Shown: in pieces, positions 33,687 through 42,403 of the stretch
Position numbering within the stretch: position 1 is the first letter of the stretch
How the letters are laid out: each line of letters starts with the position of its first letter
Origin: Pedobacter jeongneungensis
GTDB taxonomy: Bacteria > Bacteroidota > Bacteroidia > Sphingobacteriales > Sphingobacteriaceae
Length of the DNA: 64,000 nucleotides
Assembly: GCF_000633455.1 (NCBI RefSeq)
Contig: NZ_AYMG01000003.1
Span: 62,001-126,000, forward strand
Reading direction: 5' to 3'
Notes under the pieces: generated by a model
Database searches by the model: none
What the model saw: only the letters and a program-made list of their open reading frames with translations
What the model was told of the DNA's origin: nothing
Position numbers and translations under genes: made by a program

Positions 33687-34088
33687 TTAAAGATTCTGAA
33701 TCAGTTTATTAAGTATGGTAAAGAAAAAGAAGGCTACCATAACACCCAATGCGAATTTCAGGGTCGATTTATAACTTTTTCCAGATAGATTGAACGAACC
33801 ATCTTCATTTTCACCTTTTTTCGAAAATTTCAATCCATAGAAATGAAACAAATAAACAGCGAACATGACGATGAAAACTAATAGCCAGGATTTGGGTTTC
33901 TCTATTTTAAAATGCAACAGATCATGGCTAAATATATTGATAATCCCCAGGCAGGAAAAAATAGTAAGGATATAAACTAAAGTAGAGACAGCGGAGGCAA
34001 CAATATGTGTTTTATTATTATAGCCATCCTTTTTTAGAAAGTAGTTAAAAAAAGTTTGATATAATAATTCAAGTTTCGATTTGAGCAT
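33687..34088 (-). CDS. Small membrane protein of unknown function
   Basis: Not recognised. It has 133 residues with hydrophobic segments at about 28-52 (AVSTLVYILTIFSCLGIINI), 67-86 (WLLVFIVMFAVYLFHFYGL) and 110-128 (LKFALGVMVAFFFFTILNKL). The loop between the last two is charged (KFSKKGENEDGSFN). It looks like a three-helix inner-membrane protein; no catalytic motif is seen. It converges with the S41 peptidase gene. Confidence 0.6.
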   Translation of the reverse strand: MLKSKLELLYQTFFNYFLKKDGYNNKTHIVASAVSTLVYILTIFSCLGIINIFSHDLLHFKIEKPKSWLLVFIVMFAVYLFHFYGLKFSKKGENEDGSFNLSGKSYKSTLKFALGVMVAFFFFTILNKLIQNL

Positions 34089-34141
34089 TATTAATATTTT
34101 CTAGTGATTAACCTGCTAAAATTCTGTCTACTCCGGTCAAA

Positions 34142-34200
34142 CAAAAATTCCACATCTTTTACTGTAATCTTTGAAGCTACTGTTGCCGGGCTCTCCGATA
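34142..34200 (-). pseudogene. Decayed duplicate of the tRNA-Asn 3' part and its terminator
   Basis: ATTCCACATCTTTTACTGTA, then ATCTTTGAAGCTACTGTTGC and CGGGCTCTCCGAT, aligns with 34242-34300 (terminator, then TTTGAAGCTCCCTCTGCTGG and GCTCGAACC) with scattered differences. Only the 3' acceptor, T-arm and terminator are recognisable; the anticodon arm is gone. The assignment rests on visual alignment. Confidence 0.4.
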
Positions 34201-34241
34201 TGAAATCGTGACAAACTTTTCACCCAGCGTAAGTCTTAAAC

Positions 34242-34271
34242 AAAAAAACCACAACTTTCGTTGTGGTTTTT
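34242..34271 (-). terminator. Terminator downstream of tRNA-Asn
   Basis: On the minus strand, AAAAACCACAAC, GAAA, GTTGTGGTTTTTTTG is a strong stem followed by a T-run. It starts 4 bp after the tRNA 3' end. Confidence 0.85.
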
Positions 34272-34275
34272 GAAG

Positions 34276-34349
34276 CTCCCTCTGCTGGGCTCGAACCAGC
34301 GACCCTCTGATTAACAGTCAGATGCTCTAACCAGCTGAGCTAAGAAGGA
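34276..34349 (-). tRNA. tRNA-Asn (anticodon GTT)
   Basis: 74 nt cloverleaf read by eye. Acceptor TCCTTCT pairs with AGAGGGA; the D-loop has AGCTCAGCTGGTTAGAGC, the anticodon stem-loop CTGACTGTTAATCAG with anticodon GTT, the T-arm CTGGTTCGAGCCCAG, and the discriminator is G. CCA is not encoded. It is a single gene followed by its own terminator. Confidence 0.95.
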
Positions 34350-34494
34350 GTGCTGGTTGTTTCCTAAAACGTGGTTATTTATGCTTTACAACACACATAC
34401 CCTTGTTCGTTTTGGGAATGCAATATTAGGGCTTTTAAATTATTTATGCAATATTTGCAGTGAAAAAATTTAGAAAAAAAATTAATACAAAGAT

Positions 34495-35415
34495 ATGAGC
34501 CTGATAATCATAGGTACTGTAGCTTTTGATGCTATTGAAACTCCTTTCGGAAAAACAGATAAAATTGTAGGTGGGGCAGCAACATACGCCAGTTTAGCCG
34601 CATCTTACTTTTATAATAAAGCAAAAATTGTAGCAGTTGTAGGTGATGACTTTCATCAGTCAGACATCGATACCTTCACCAACCACGGAATCGACACCGA
34701 AGGATTACAGATTAAAGCAGGAGAAAAATCATTTTTCTGGTCGGGGAAATACCACAACGACATGAACAGCCGTGATACTTTAATTACGGAATTAAACGTT
34801 TTGGAAAACTTCGACCCGATTATCCCGGAAAGCTACCAGGACTGCGAATACCTGATGTTGGGCAACTTAACCCCACAGGTACAGCAAACCGTAATTAAAC
34901 GCCTTAAAAACCGCCCGAAATTGATCGTAATGGATACCATGAACTTCTGGATGGACATTATGATGGACGATTTATTGGAAACCATTAAAATGGTGGATGT
35001 ATTAACCATTAACGACGCAGAAGCCCGTCAGTTATCAGGCGAATATTCATTAGTTAAAGCGGCTAAAAAAATACTGGCCATGGGACCAAAATATTTGATC
35101 ATTAAAAAAGGCGAGCATGGTGCATTATTGTTCCACGAAGATCAGATTTTCTCTGCTCCGGCATTACCTTTAGCTGAAGTATTCGATCCAACAGGTGCCG
35201 GCGACACCTTTGCAGGTGGTTTTATCGGTTATATGGCTAAAGTGGGTACCATTAACTTCAATAACATGAAAAATGCAATCATTTATGGTTCTGCATTGGC
35301 ATCGTTTTGTGTAGAAAAATTCGGAACGGAAAAGTTATTAAACTTAACTGAAGAAGAAGTTGCCGCAAGGATCCAGCAATTTGTAAACTTAAGTGCGTTT
35401 ACGATAGAATCATAG
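34495..35415 (+). CDS. PfkB-family sugar or nucleoside kinase
   Basis: This 306-residue protein has the PfkB fold. The N-terminal glycine block is KIVGGAATYASLAASYF, and the C-terminal catalytic signature is EVFDPTGAGDTFAGGFIGYM (about 231-250), with the base Asp in GAGD. VDVLTINDAEARQLSGEYS is the usual central block. It transfers phosphate from ATP to a hydroxyl of a sugar, nucleoside or similar compound; the exact substrate (adenosine-kinase-like or ribokinase-like) cannot be fixed. It is monocistronic with its own terminator at 35489-35536. Confidence 0.88.
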   Translation: MSLIIIGTVAFDAIETPFGKTDKIVGGAATYASLAASYFYNKAKIVAVVGDDFHQSDIDTFTNHGIDTEGLQIKAGEKSFFWSGKYHNDMNSRDTLITELNVLENFDPIIPESYQDCEYLMLGNLTPQVQQTVIKRLKNRPKLIVMDTMNFWMDIMMDDLLETIKMVDVLTINDAEARQLSGEYSLVKAAKKILAMGPKYLIIKKGEHGALLFHEDQIFSAPALPLAEVFDPTGAGDTFAGGFIGYMAKVGTINFNNMKNAIIYGSALASFCVEKFGTEKLLNLTEEEVAARIQQFVNLSAFTIES

Positions 35416-35488
35416 CCAATTGTCATCCTGAGCCTGTCGAAGGACATTAAATAATGTTTTTGGGAAGGCTACACATAATTATTATAAC

Positions 35489-35536
35489 AAACCGCAGGTT
35501 TAGAGATGAATTTCTTATCAACCTGCGGTTTTTTGT
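35489..35536 (+). terminator. Terminator after the PfkB kinase gene
   Basis: AACCGCAGGTT, a 20-nt loop, AACCTGCGGTT is followed by TTTTTG. It is a strong stem and ends about 120 bp after the stop codon. Confidence 0.85.
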
Positions 35537-35547
35537 TTTCTAGGCCC

Positions 35548-35640
35548 GTCATTGCTAGGAGGCTTTTTCAGCCGAGGAAGCAATCTTACAACGATCGCTA
35601 CCAGCATGTGCATTAAGATTGCTTCGTGCCTCGCAATGAC
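35548..35640. repeat. REP-like long palindrome, second copy
   Basis: GTCATTGCTAGGAGGCTTTTTCAG at the left and GATTGCTTCGTGCCTCGCAATGAC at the right form a long stem. The GGCTTTTTCAGCCGA segment matches that in the copy at 6051-6143. It lies between convergent genes (PfkB kinase and MFS). Confidence 0.75.
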
Positions 35641-35666
35641 GACTTTTTTTTCTGACGACTTATCTA

Positions 35667-37262
35667 TTAAAACCCTACAGCCGCAGGCTGCCTGTTCCTT
35701 AAATTAATCACCGTTCTGCTAATTACAGGCTGCAATGCAATCAGAATAATCGATAACAGACAAAGTACCGCAATCCATTCATAATAGCTTACACAGAACT
35801 GCAGAAAGGTTTGTTTCTGTACTGCTTTGTTGAGCAAGCCAATTGCTGCTTTACCAGCTTCGTCGCGGGGCATTCCCCTACTGCTTAATGCCGATTGATA
35901 CATTTTTAGCCTATCCGGCAGGTTAAAATCAAGCAAAGTCAGGCTGCTCCGTAAATCATCATTATGTTTCCCTTTAAAGTATAACTGGTAAAAATTAATA
36001 AAGGCTAAACTCAGGCTAAAGGTCGAAAAACGAACAAAAATACCGACAGAAGATGCCGACTGGCTCATATTTTCCGGCACCGACGACATGATAAACATTA
36101 CAATCGGCGACATCACCATTCCAGCACCAACCCCTTGCATAAATAAAGGCAGGTAAAAATTTTCTGTTCCGGCTTCACTGGCGAATAAGTGACACATCCA
36201 TAAGAAAAACACAAAAAGAAACCCGAAACCTGTTACCCACAATACCCTTAAATGTTTCTGGCGGATGAGAAAGCGGATTGCAATGACAGAACCTACGATC
36301 ACCCCGGCGATATTAAAAATCATGATTTCGTTGGCATGTAACGAATCCATACCCAAAACCGTAATAAAATAAGAAGAAGTTAAGCTGAAAGCGCCTCGGA
36401 TGATATACAGGATCACCAAAAAGACAATCCCAATTGCAAAATTCCTCGATTTAAATACGCTCAAATCAACAGCTGGTCTTTTTAAGGTTTTTTGCCTCAC
36501 AATCGAAACCAGAAACAGGAATAAAATGGCACAAATGGAATACACAATACGCTTATCATCCAGCCAATCGTATTCCTGCCCATAAACCAACACATAAGCA
36601 ATGAGTACCAACATGGTTGAGAAAAGTACAAAACTCATCCAATCTATTTTATACAGTGGTGTTTTCCGCAAAATATGTATCCTGTTCATTACACTGAAAA
36701 GTAAAATGGCGCTTGGCAAAAAACAAAATATAATGGCCTTATAAACCACATTATATTCATAGTTTTCTACAATGGGAACCGAAAACAAAGCAGTAATGGG
36801 CGATACGCAAAGGATCATCCCATAAAATATGGTGTAACCTGTTTCTTTCGCATGCTCCGATTTTAAACGGCTAAAGAGCAGGTTGAGCGAAATACTGGTT
36901 AATCCGCAGTTTACAATGCCCTGCAAAAACCGCAAGGTAAAAATCAACCAGATTTCTCGGGTATGATAACACCAATAAGCAATCAGGATTTCAAGTACAA
37001 TACAGATCAACAGGTAATCTTTGGTGACTACCCTTGCAAAAAAACGTCGCTCCACCACTGCAAAACTGGCTACCGCGGCATAAAACATCAGTAAAGAAAA
37101 CTGAACGTCGGAAGCACTTGCTCCATAATAACCTGCCGCAGCAGTACCATCGGCTGTTGATAATGCAAAAAGCAATACCGATGATAAAAGCACTGCAAAA
37201 ATGCTCAGTACTACCAGCCACTCGGGTACCCTTGCTTTAAATATGGGCAATTGATCAGTCAT
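35667..37262 (-). CDS. DHA2-type (EmrB-like) MFS drug efflux transporter
   Basis: This 531-residue protein has about 14 membrane segments, as in DHA2 efflux pumps. Recognisable parts include the first segment VVLSIFAVLLSSVLLFALST, the WLIFTLRFLQGIVNCGLTSI block, and LPLFMQGVGAGMVMSPIVMF. It overlaps the adaptor gene by 8 bp and follows HlyD and TolC genes, so it works as the inner-membrane pump of an EmrAB-TolC-like complex exporting drugs or metabolites to the outside. The operon is divergent from an AraC regulator at 39738. Confidence 0.9.
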   Translation of the reverse strand: MTDQLPIFKARVPEWLVVLSIFAVLLSSVLLFALSTADGTAAAGYYGASASDVQFSLLMFYAAVASFAVVERRFFARVVTKDYLLICIVLEILIAYWCYHTREIWLIFTLRFLQGIVNCGLTSISLNLLFSRLKSEHAKETGYTIFYGMILCVSPITALFSVPIVENYEYNVVYKAIIFCFLPSAILLFSVMNRIHILRKTPLYKIDWMSFVLFSTMLVLIAYVLVYGQEYDWLDDKRIVYSICAILFLFLVSIVRQKTLKRPAVDLSVFKSRNFAIGIVFLVILYIIRGAFSLTSSYFITVLGMDSLHANEIMIFNIAGVIVGSVIAIRFLIRQKHLRVLWVTGFGFLFVFFLWMCHLFASEAGTENFYLPLFMQGVGAGMVMSPIVMFIMSSVPENMSQSASSVGIFVRFSTFSLSLAFINFYQLYFKGKHNDDLRSSLTLLDFNLPDRLKMYQSALSSRGMPRDEAGKAAIGLLNKAVQKQTFLQFCVSYYEWIAVLCLLSIILIALQPVISRTVINLRNRQPAAVGF

Positions 37263-38313
37263 TTTTTTTCACTTTAACAACGGCGCTCATTCCGGCACTT
37301 AACAGGTCGATACCTTTATCCTGTTTATCCAAACGGATACGCACAGGAATACGCTGTGCAATTTTTACAAAATTTCCGGTCGAATTATCGGGTGGCAATA
37401 ATGAAAACCGTGAACCTGTTGCACCAGATAGCGATTCGATTTCACCTTGAAACGATTGCCCGGGGAAAGCATCTACTTCAACATTTACCTTTTCACCAAC
37501 ATGCATTTTGGCAATTTGCGTTTCCTTAAAATTGGCCACCACCCATTTTCCAGCGCTGCGGTCTACCAAATAGGCGATCGTTTGGCCGGTTTGAACCAAT
37601 TGCCCTACCTGTATCGTTCTTCTACCCATTTTACCATCGTAGGGTGCCACAATAACCGTGTAAGAGGTATTCAGGTTATTTCTTTTCACTACGGCTTCTC
37701 TCCTTTTTATTTCAGATTCAAGTACATTACTTTGCACTTTAATATCATTCGTTCTCGATATAGCCGTTGCATAATCTTCTTTGGCCGCCTGGTATTCGGC
37801 CTGTGCCACCTGCAATAAACTTTCGATTGTTTCCAACTGTTGTCGGGTAGCCGATTCTGCATCGAACAGTTTTTTATAGCGGTTATATTCCGTTTGTTGT
37901 TTCCAGAGTTTCGCTTTTGCGGCGGCAATTTTAGCTTCGGCAACCAAAGCGGTACTTTGGGCAGTTTTAATATTACTTTGTTGTACCGAAACCTGTGCTT
38001 TGGCATTTAACAACGAAGCCGAAGCCTCATCCTGTTGAACGGTATAGTCGTCGTCATCGATCAGCACCAGCGTATCGCCCTTTTTCACTTCCTGGTTTTC
38101 TTCAAACTTTACGGCTTTAATATAACCGCTTACCCTTGCTGTTACCGGGTTAATGTATTCATCTACCTGCGCATCGTTGGTTTCTTCATATTTCATATAA
38201 CCGAAAAGGGTTTTCCCACCCCATATCATCAGTACCACTAAAACGATGAGCGCTATTACGGTGGTAATCCTGCTAATGATTTTATCGGCTTTACTTTGTT
38301 TTTGTGTGTTCAT
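37255..38313 (-). CDS. HlyD/EmrA-type membrane-fusion adaptor
   Basis: This 352-residue protein has one N-terminal membrane segment (about 14-33), a biotinyl-lipoyl half (VTARVSGYIKAVKFEENQEV), a long coiled-coil hairpin (about 78-185, rich in Ala, Gln and Lys), the second lipoyl half (YTVIVAPYDGKMGRRTIQVG) and a beta-barrel (VVANFKETQIAKMHVGEKVN). It bridges the MFS pump and the TolC channel. Its stop is 8 bp inside the MFS gene, and its start is 1 bp from the TolC stop, so translational coupling is likely. Confidence 0.92.
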   Translation of the reverse strand: MNTQKQSKADKIISRITTVIALIVLVVLMIWGGKTLFGYMKYEETNDAQVDEYINPVTARVSGYIKAVKFEENQEVKKGDTLVLIDDDDYTVQQDEASASLLNAKAQVSVQQSNIKTAQSTALVAEAKIAAAKAKLWKQQTEYNRYKKLFDAESATRQQLETIESLLQVAQAEYQAAKEDYATAISRTNDIKVQSNVLESEIKRREAVVKRNNLNTSYTVIVAPYDGKMGRRTIQVGQLVQTGQTIAYLVDRSAGKWVVANFKETQIAKMHVGEKVNVEVDAFPGQSFQGEIESLSGATGSRFSLLPPDNSTGNFVKIAQRIPVRIRLDKQDKGIDLLSAGMSAVVKVKKND

Positions 38314-38314
38314 T

Positions 38315-39652
38315 TTATAAGTTTCCTACGGCTTTTTGTAATTGATAGTATTGTATTTTAGCATTCACTTTTGCTGTGGTTAATTCGAATCTCGATTGCA
38401 GCAACAGGGTTTCGGCATCCAACAGATCGGTTAAAAGCGACAACTGATTGAAATAAGTATTCTGCACTATGCGGTAACTTTCTGTAGCCTGTTTAATATT
38501 TTCCTCAGCCAATGTGATGCGTTGCACCGATTCTTTATATCGGATATAATTTTCCTGCACTTCCTGACGGATATGATCCTTTACATCCTCATCTTCTACC
38601 TCCTGTTGGTGCACTTTAATTTCTGCCTCTTTTACTTTATGCTGATTGGTGTACCAGGATGAAATCGGGATTTTAAGCTTTAACCCCACCATACCTGTAC
38701 TGTAAAGCGAAAGTGCATAAGGATAAAACTGGATCTGCGGATAGGCAAATGCATATTCACCAAAGAAACCCAAAGAAGGCATCACGTTCGATTTTACATT
38801 TTTGAGTTTCAGCTTAGCCAGCGCCTGTTCCTTTTCTGAAATCTGGATTTTGTAAGAAGATGTTTTGGCATCGTTAAAATATTCATCAGCCTGCTTTAAT
38901 GCAATGGCATCCGTTTCCTGATCAGATATTTGCGGATTTAAAGGCGCATCATCTGCCCTGCCGATTAAAATATTGAGTTTTTGTTTGGCTATTCTGATGC
39001 TATTTTCAATTTCGGTGAGTAGCATTCGCTGTTTAGACAGGCGTAATTCGGCCCTCAACACATCACTTTTTAATATCGTACCATTTTTATAGAGCTGGTT
39101 AATTTCGGCAAGCTGCTTTTCGCGGTCGCGGATATCCTGTTCCAACAAGCCACGATAGGAAATATTGCGGAATACATCATAAAAATAAACCGCCGCCACA
39201 TAATGGATTTCCTGTTTGCTCTGTCCTTTTTGTATCCTGCTCAATTCACTTTCTACTTTCGAAGCGTTAATTTCAGTATTGGTTTTTCCGCCATTGTAAA
39301 TATTGAAATAAGCATCAGCACTGGCTTTATAATAAGTTGGTGCAACCGGAAACTGACTAGGCGCATGGAACAATCCATTTTCATAAATGGGTAATGGAAA
39401 AACATGCGCATAAAGTCCTTCAGCAGCGATCTCTGGCAATCTTTCAGCCTTGCTCACTTTTACATGCGCATCGGCAGCCTGCACGCTAAGTCCCTGCACC
39501 TGAATCTTCTTGTTGTTACTATCAGCCAGTGCCCAAACCTGGTTAATGGTGAAATTGCTTTGATCGGGAACTGCTTGTGCATATACAAAAATTGATGATA
39601 AAAGAAAGGGCATGCACACCCGAAACGTTCTTTTACACTTTAAAAAAATCAT
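38315..39652 (-). CDS. TolC-family outer-membrane efflux channel
   Basis: This 445-residue protein has a signal peptide (about 9-26, ending IFVYAQ). It has two repeated OEP modules: EVSKAERLPEIAAEGLYAHV-type helix/barrel in the first half and NVMPSLGFFGEYAFAYPQIQ in the second. Long periplasmic helices are rich in Gln, Glu and Lys, and it ends SRFELTTAKVNAKIQYYQLQ KAVGNL-like as TolC proteins of Bacteroidota do. It is the first gene of the efflux operon; the promoter lies in the 85 bp shared with the divergent AraC gene. Confidence 0.9.
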   Translation of the reverse strand: MIFLKCKRTFRVCMPFLLSSIFVYAQAVPDQSNFTINQVWALADSNNKKIQVQGLSVQAADAHVKVSKAERLPEIAAEGLYAHVFPLPIYENGLFHAPSQFPVAPTYYKASADAYFNIYNGGKTNTEINASKVESELSRIQKGQSKQEIHYVAAVYFYDVFRNISYRGLLEQDIRDREKQLAEINQLYKNGTILKSDVLRAELRLSKQRMLLTEIENSIRIAKQKLNILIGRADDAPLNPQISDQETDAIALKQADEYFNDAKTSSYKIQISEKEQALAKLKLKNVKSNVMPSLGFFGEYAFAYPQIQFYPYALSLYSTGMVGLKLKIPISSWYTNQHKVKEAEIKVHQQEVEDEDVKDHIRQEVQENYIRYKESVQRITLAEENIKQATESYRIVQNTYFNQLSLLTDLLDAETLLLQSRFELTTAKVNAKIQYYQLQKAVGNL

Positions 39653-39737
39653 ATCTGTTAATTAATGATGCAAATTTCGCTACAGATTTGTTACTTTGTT
39701 TTATCTAAACTGACATATATTTATTCAAACCAGCCAA

Positions 39738-40565
39738 ATGATAAAAGTTAGCAACGAAGACCTTTTATTTGCAATCGACGAAAAACCAGAAACCATGTAT
39801 GTTTGGCATAGCAGGTTTGAAGACCGATTTCAAGACCATAAGCATTTAAAAGGACAGCTTACCTATGTAGAGGGCGGCATTATTTTTCTATACACCAAAG
39901 AGAAATCTTATTTTCTGCCCGCCCGGCATTACGTTTGGATCCCGGCCGGGGTTGAGCATCATCTGCAACACCGTTACCATGCTGCCATTGTGCGGAATAT
40001 TTATTTTGATACGGCTACAGATGATGAAAACCCGTTTTACAAACAGATTGGTATTTATCCGGTAAATAACCTTTTATTAGAGATGTTCCTCTTTTCGGAG
40101 CGCTGGAATGGAAATATCACACCCAAAACGCATGAATACGATTTTTTAAATACGCTTAAAAACATTCTTCCTGTGGTAAGTGAACATCCGCTGCCGATTG
40201 CGCTCCCCACTACTGAAAATATGCGGCTAAGACCTGTATTGAGACATATTGTAGATGGGCTAGCCGATGATGGCATGAGTTTGGAAAGTGTGGGCAAGGC
40301 CATGGGCTTTAGTGAACGTACACTCTCGAGGTTATTTCAATCTGCTTTGGATACCTCTTTTTTCCAGTACCTGAAACTGGCCCGGATGATTAAAGCAATG
40401 GAAAAATTACTGGAAAGCGATGCCACCATTAGCGAAGTGGCCTACCAGGTAGGTTACAATAGCATTTCTTCTTTCAGCAATACATTTTATAAAATGGTAG
40501 GTAAAAGGCCGTCAGAATTTAAGGAGCTAAAACAATCTACCCTTACTAAAATGAACCTGGTTTAA
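39738..40565 (+). CDS. AraC-family transcriptional regulator
   Basis: This 275-residue protein has an N-terminal cupin sensor (about 15-110: HKHLKGQLTYVEGGIIFLYT, ARHYVWIPAGVEHHLQ) and a C-terminal double HTH (about 170-268). HTH1 contains SLESVGKAMGFSERTLSRLF and HTH2 ISEVAYQVGYNSISSFSNTF. Its gene is divergent from the TolC-HlyD-MFS operon with 85 bp between starts, so it is the likely activator or repressor of that efflux operon. Its last 20 bp overlap the 3' end of the convergent cytochrome-b5-like gene. Confidence 0.9.
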   Translation: MIKVSNEDLLFAIDEKPETMYVWHSRFEDRFQDHKHLKGQLTYVEGGIIFLYTKEKSYFLPARHYVWIPAGVEHHLQHRYHAAIVRNIYFDTATDDENPFYKQIGIYPVNNLLLEMFLFSERWNGNITPKTHEYDFLNTLKNILPVVSEHPLPIALPTTENMRLRPVLRHIVDGLADDGMSLESVGKAMGFSERTLSRLFQSALDTSFFQYLKLARMIKAMEKLLESDATISEVAYQVGYNSISSFSNTFYKMVGKRPSEFKELKQSTLTKMNLV

Positions 40566-40794
40566 CCAACTTAGCAATTGGCGTAAATTTCTCAAAAACC
40601 GCTTCGGTATGCGGTGCATCGGGCAATTCGTCGGTGAGGTCCTGCCCGGCCCAATGTTCGTAATGTTTGCCATTGCGCCATAACCTGCTATCGGTCATAT
40701 CATAAATCAGCCCTTTGTAAGCCACCCAGATCTGAGGTTTATCCTGTCCGTTGCGTAAGGCAAGCTGCTGTTTGGTATAAGCGGGTAAATCCAT
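40546..40794 (-). CDS. Cytochrome-b5-like haem/steroid-binding domain protein
   Basis: This 82-residue single-domain protein contains YTKQQLALRNGQDKPQIWVA, YKGLIYDMTDSRLWRNGKHY, and EHWAGQDLTDELPDAPHTEA. The two histidines corresponding to cytochrome b5 axial ligands are plausibly in GKHYEHWAG and PHTEAVF. It has no signal peptide. It may bind haem and act in electron transfer, but the partner is unknown. Stand-alone proteins of this type are common in Bacteroidota. It overlaps the AraC gene 3' end by 20 bp on the opposite strand. Confidence 0.8.
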   Translation of the reverse strand: MDLPAYTKQQLALRNGQDKPQIWVAYKGLIYDMTDSRLWRNGKHYEHWAGQDLTDELPDAPHTEAVFEKFTPIAKLVKPGSF

Positions 40795-40830
40795 TGAGTT
40801 AATTTCGCGTTGAAGATAAAGAAAAGGTTT

Positions 40831-40880
40831 TTAACCATATAAGAAATAAGCTCATGTTTTCTACAATGGCATATATGGTG
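40831..40880. repeat. ATATAAG palindromic element, copy 4
   Basis: TTAACCATATAAGAAATAAG, CTCATG and ATGGCATATATGGTGTAA. It is directly beside R1 copy B, as copy 2 is beside R1 copy A. Confidence 0.55.
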
Positions 40881-40896
40881 TAAAATGAGCTATTTT

Positions 40897-41155
40897 TTTG
40901 GAGCTCGCAACCTCTGCATAACAATATGTTTCTTCCCGTTTTACGCTTGTACGCTTCGCTTCGTGCCTTGTTGCTGTCCCGAAACTTCGGGATAACGCTT
41001 CAACCGGCGCCAGGTGGCCAAAACAGTGTTTTATTTTTAGGGTTTGCAGGGTGCAGAAACCATTGTTAATAAACCCGATTGGAGTGGTAGCTGCCGGCTT
41101 CACGCCGGCACTACAAACGAAAAGCGGGGCTGCAGCCCCCGAAGAATTACTGCAC
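40897..41155 (+). repeat. Dispersed structured element R1, copy B
   Basis: Same order of blocks as copy A, with TTTGGAGCTCGCAA, TCTTCCCGTTTTACGC, CTTGTTGCTG, AACGCTTCAACCGG, GGTGGCCAAAACAGTG, TTTGCAGGGTGCAGAAACC, AAACCCGATTGGAG and AAAGCGGGGCTGCAGCCCCC. The internal hairpin is GCCGGC/GCCGGC, different in sequence from copy A but equally paired. It lies between the cytochrome-b5-like gene and the lycopene cyclase gene. Confidence 0.8.
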
Positions 41156-41181
41156 ACCCATTTTCAAAAAAAAAAATTATT

Positions 41182-41871
41182 TTAAGCTATGCTTTTACTT
41201 CCTTTAGCCTTAAAAACCTCATACAAATAAACATTCATCAACAACAAACCCATTAAATAAAAATGATCTTCGAAAGGGATACTGCCCACCCTAAAACCTA
41301 TATTTTCTTTGTTATTGTATATCACTACAGGAATAGCGGTTAAAAAACCATTTACAACGTAAAAAGGAATAAGCGAAACTAAATAAGCCCTGTAAAATTT
41401 GTACATAAACCTGAATTTTGCATTTATATATTCTACATAAGCCAGTACAACAAGCAAAAAGCCAAAATTGATCAGTGTATACCAATGGCTATAACCAAAA
41501 AATAGCATGGCCACGCATAAGCCGAGAAATAAATTACTTAAGGCCAGACTATATTTTTGCAGGTTATTTTTCGGGAAGTATGCGTTTAAACACTCGTAAA
41601 TAAACACACAAGCGTAAGGAACGGTTAAAAAGAACAGGATTTCTTCTAAAGGCAGTCCCATTAAATTTATGCCAATTAAATAATCGGGATTAAACGACCA
41701 AACGTTGAGTTTGGTAAAGAGGATGTCCCAGATTAAAAACACCACACCAGTAATTAATATCGCTGGGAATATAAATTTCCATTTGCTAAAGAAATGTACC
41801 TTTTTATCAAACGATAAAACCAATGGAAAAAAAATTACGGCAAGATTAATGAGTAAATAGGTATAGTGCAT
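41182..41871 (-). CDS. crtYcd: Fused CrtYc-CrtYd-type lycopene cyclase
   Basis: This 229-residue integral membrane protein has about seven segments and two repeats of the lycopene-cyclase domain (TIGR03462). Repeat one carries VFLIWDILFTKLNVWSFNPD, GLPLEEILFFLTVPYACVFI; repeat two is less conserved, with FRVGSIPFEDHFYLMGLLLM. The PLEE and PFED acidic pairs are the catalytic signatures of this class. It closes the ends of lycopene into beta-ionone rings (beta-carotene). Only 1 bp separates it from the small exported gene upstream, so they share a transcript. CrtI and CrtZ are encoded nearby but not in one operon. Confidence 0.88.
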   Translation of the reverse strand: MHYTYLLINLAVIFFPLVLSFDKKVHFFSKWKFIFPAILITGVVFLIWDILFTKLNVWSFNPDYLIGINLMGLPLEEILFFLTVPYACVFIYECLNAYFPKNNLQKYSLALSNLFLGLCVAMLFFGYSHWYTLINFGFLLVVLAYVEYINAKFRFMYKFYRAYLVSLIPFYVVNGFLTAIPVVIYNNKENIGFRVGSIPFEDHFYLMGLLLMNVYLYEVFKAKGSKSIA

Positions 41872-41872
41872 T

Positions 41873-42403
41873 TTAGAGGTATTTCTTTAAAATTTTAATT
41901 TCTACTGGGGTACATTTTTTACTGTCGATCATAAATTTGGCTACGTTTTTAACCAGTTCATCGTCGGCAAGACCAAAATTTTCATTTTGATAATGTTTAA
42001 CAATTTCCTTTTTATCTACTGCGAGATCTTTACTAAACCCTAAAAAAGCAGGGGTATAAAATTCGATTGAAAAGCGCATAAACCGGATTTCCATATTTTC
42101 TTTATCCATATCTATAGCCTTTTGCATCGTTTTAAGCGACCGGCTTACATATTTGATCTTGTTGTATGGATTCCAGGAGTGTTTTGCCTTCAACGCTTCT
42201 AAAGTGCCCGTGTAACCCGTAATTAACGCAGTTTTGTTGGGCAGTTTATTTAGCTTGGTAAATAAAGAATCGGTTAGTTTTGAGTTTTCTACCGCTTTAA
42301 CCATATTGGTTTTCAGCACCGCAATTTCCTGGGTAGATAGCTGGGCGTAAGTGATATTGCTTGCTGCAAACAGCAGAAAAAATATAATGCGTAGTTTGAT
42401 CAT
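41873..42403 (-). CDS. Small exported protein coupled to lycopene cyclase
   Basis: The start is placed at 42403 (MIKLRIIFFLLFAASNITYA), giving 176 residues; a longer frame reaching 42490 is translated from a repeat and should be dropped. After the signal peptide the protein is helical, with a TPR-like central region (YVSRSLKTMQKAIDMDKENM, EIRFMRFSIEFYTPAFLGFS). The function is unknown. Its stop abuts the lycopene cyclase start, so it is the first gene of that two-gene transcript and may belong with carotenoid synthesis or its membrane context. Confidence 0.75.
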   Translation of the reverse strand: MIKLRIIFFLLFAASNITYAQLSTQEIAVLKTNMVKAVENSKLTDSLFTKLNKLPNKTALITGYTGTLEALKAKHSWNPYNKIKYVSRSLKTMQKAIDMDKENMEIRFMRFSIEFYTPAFLGFSKDLAVDKKEIVKHYQNENFGLADDELVKNVAKFMIDSKKCTPVEIKILKKYL

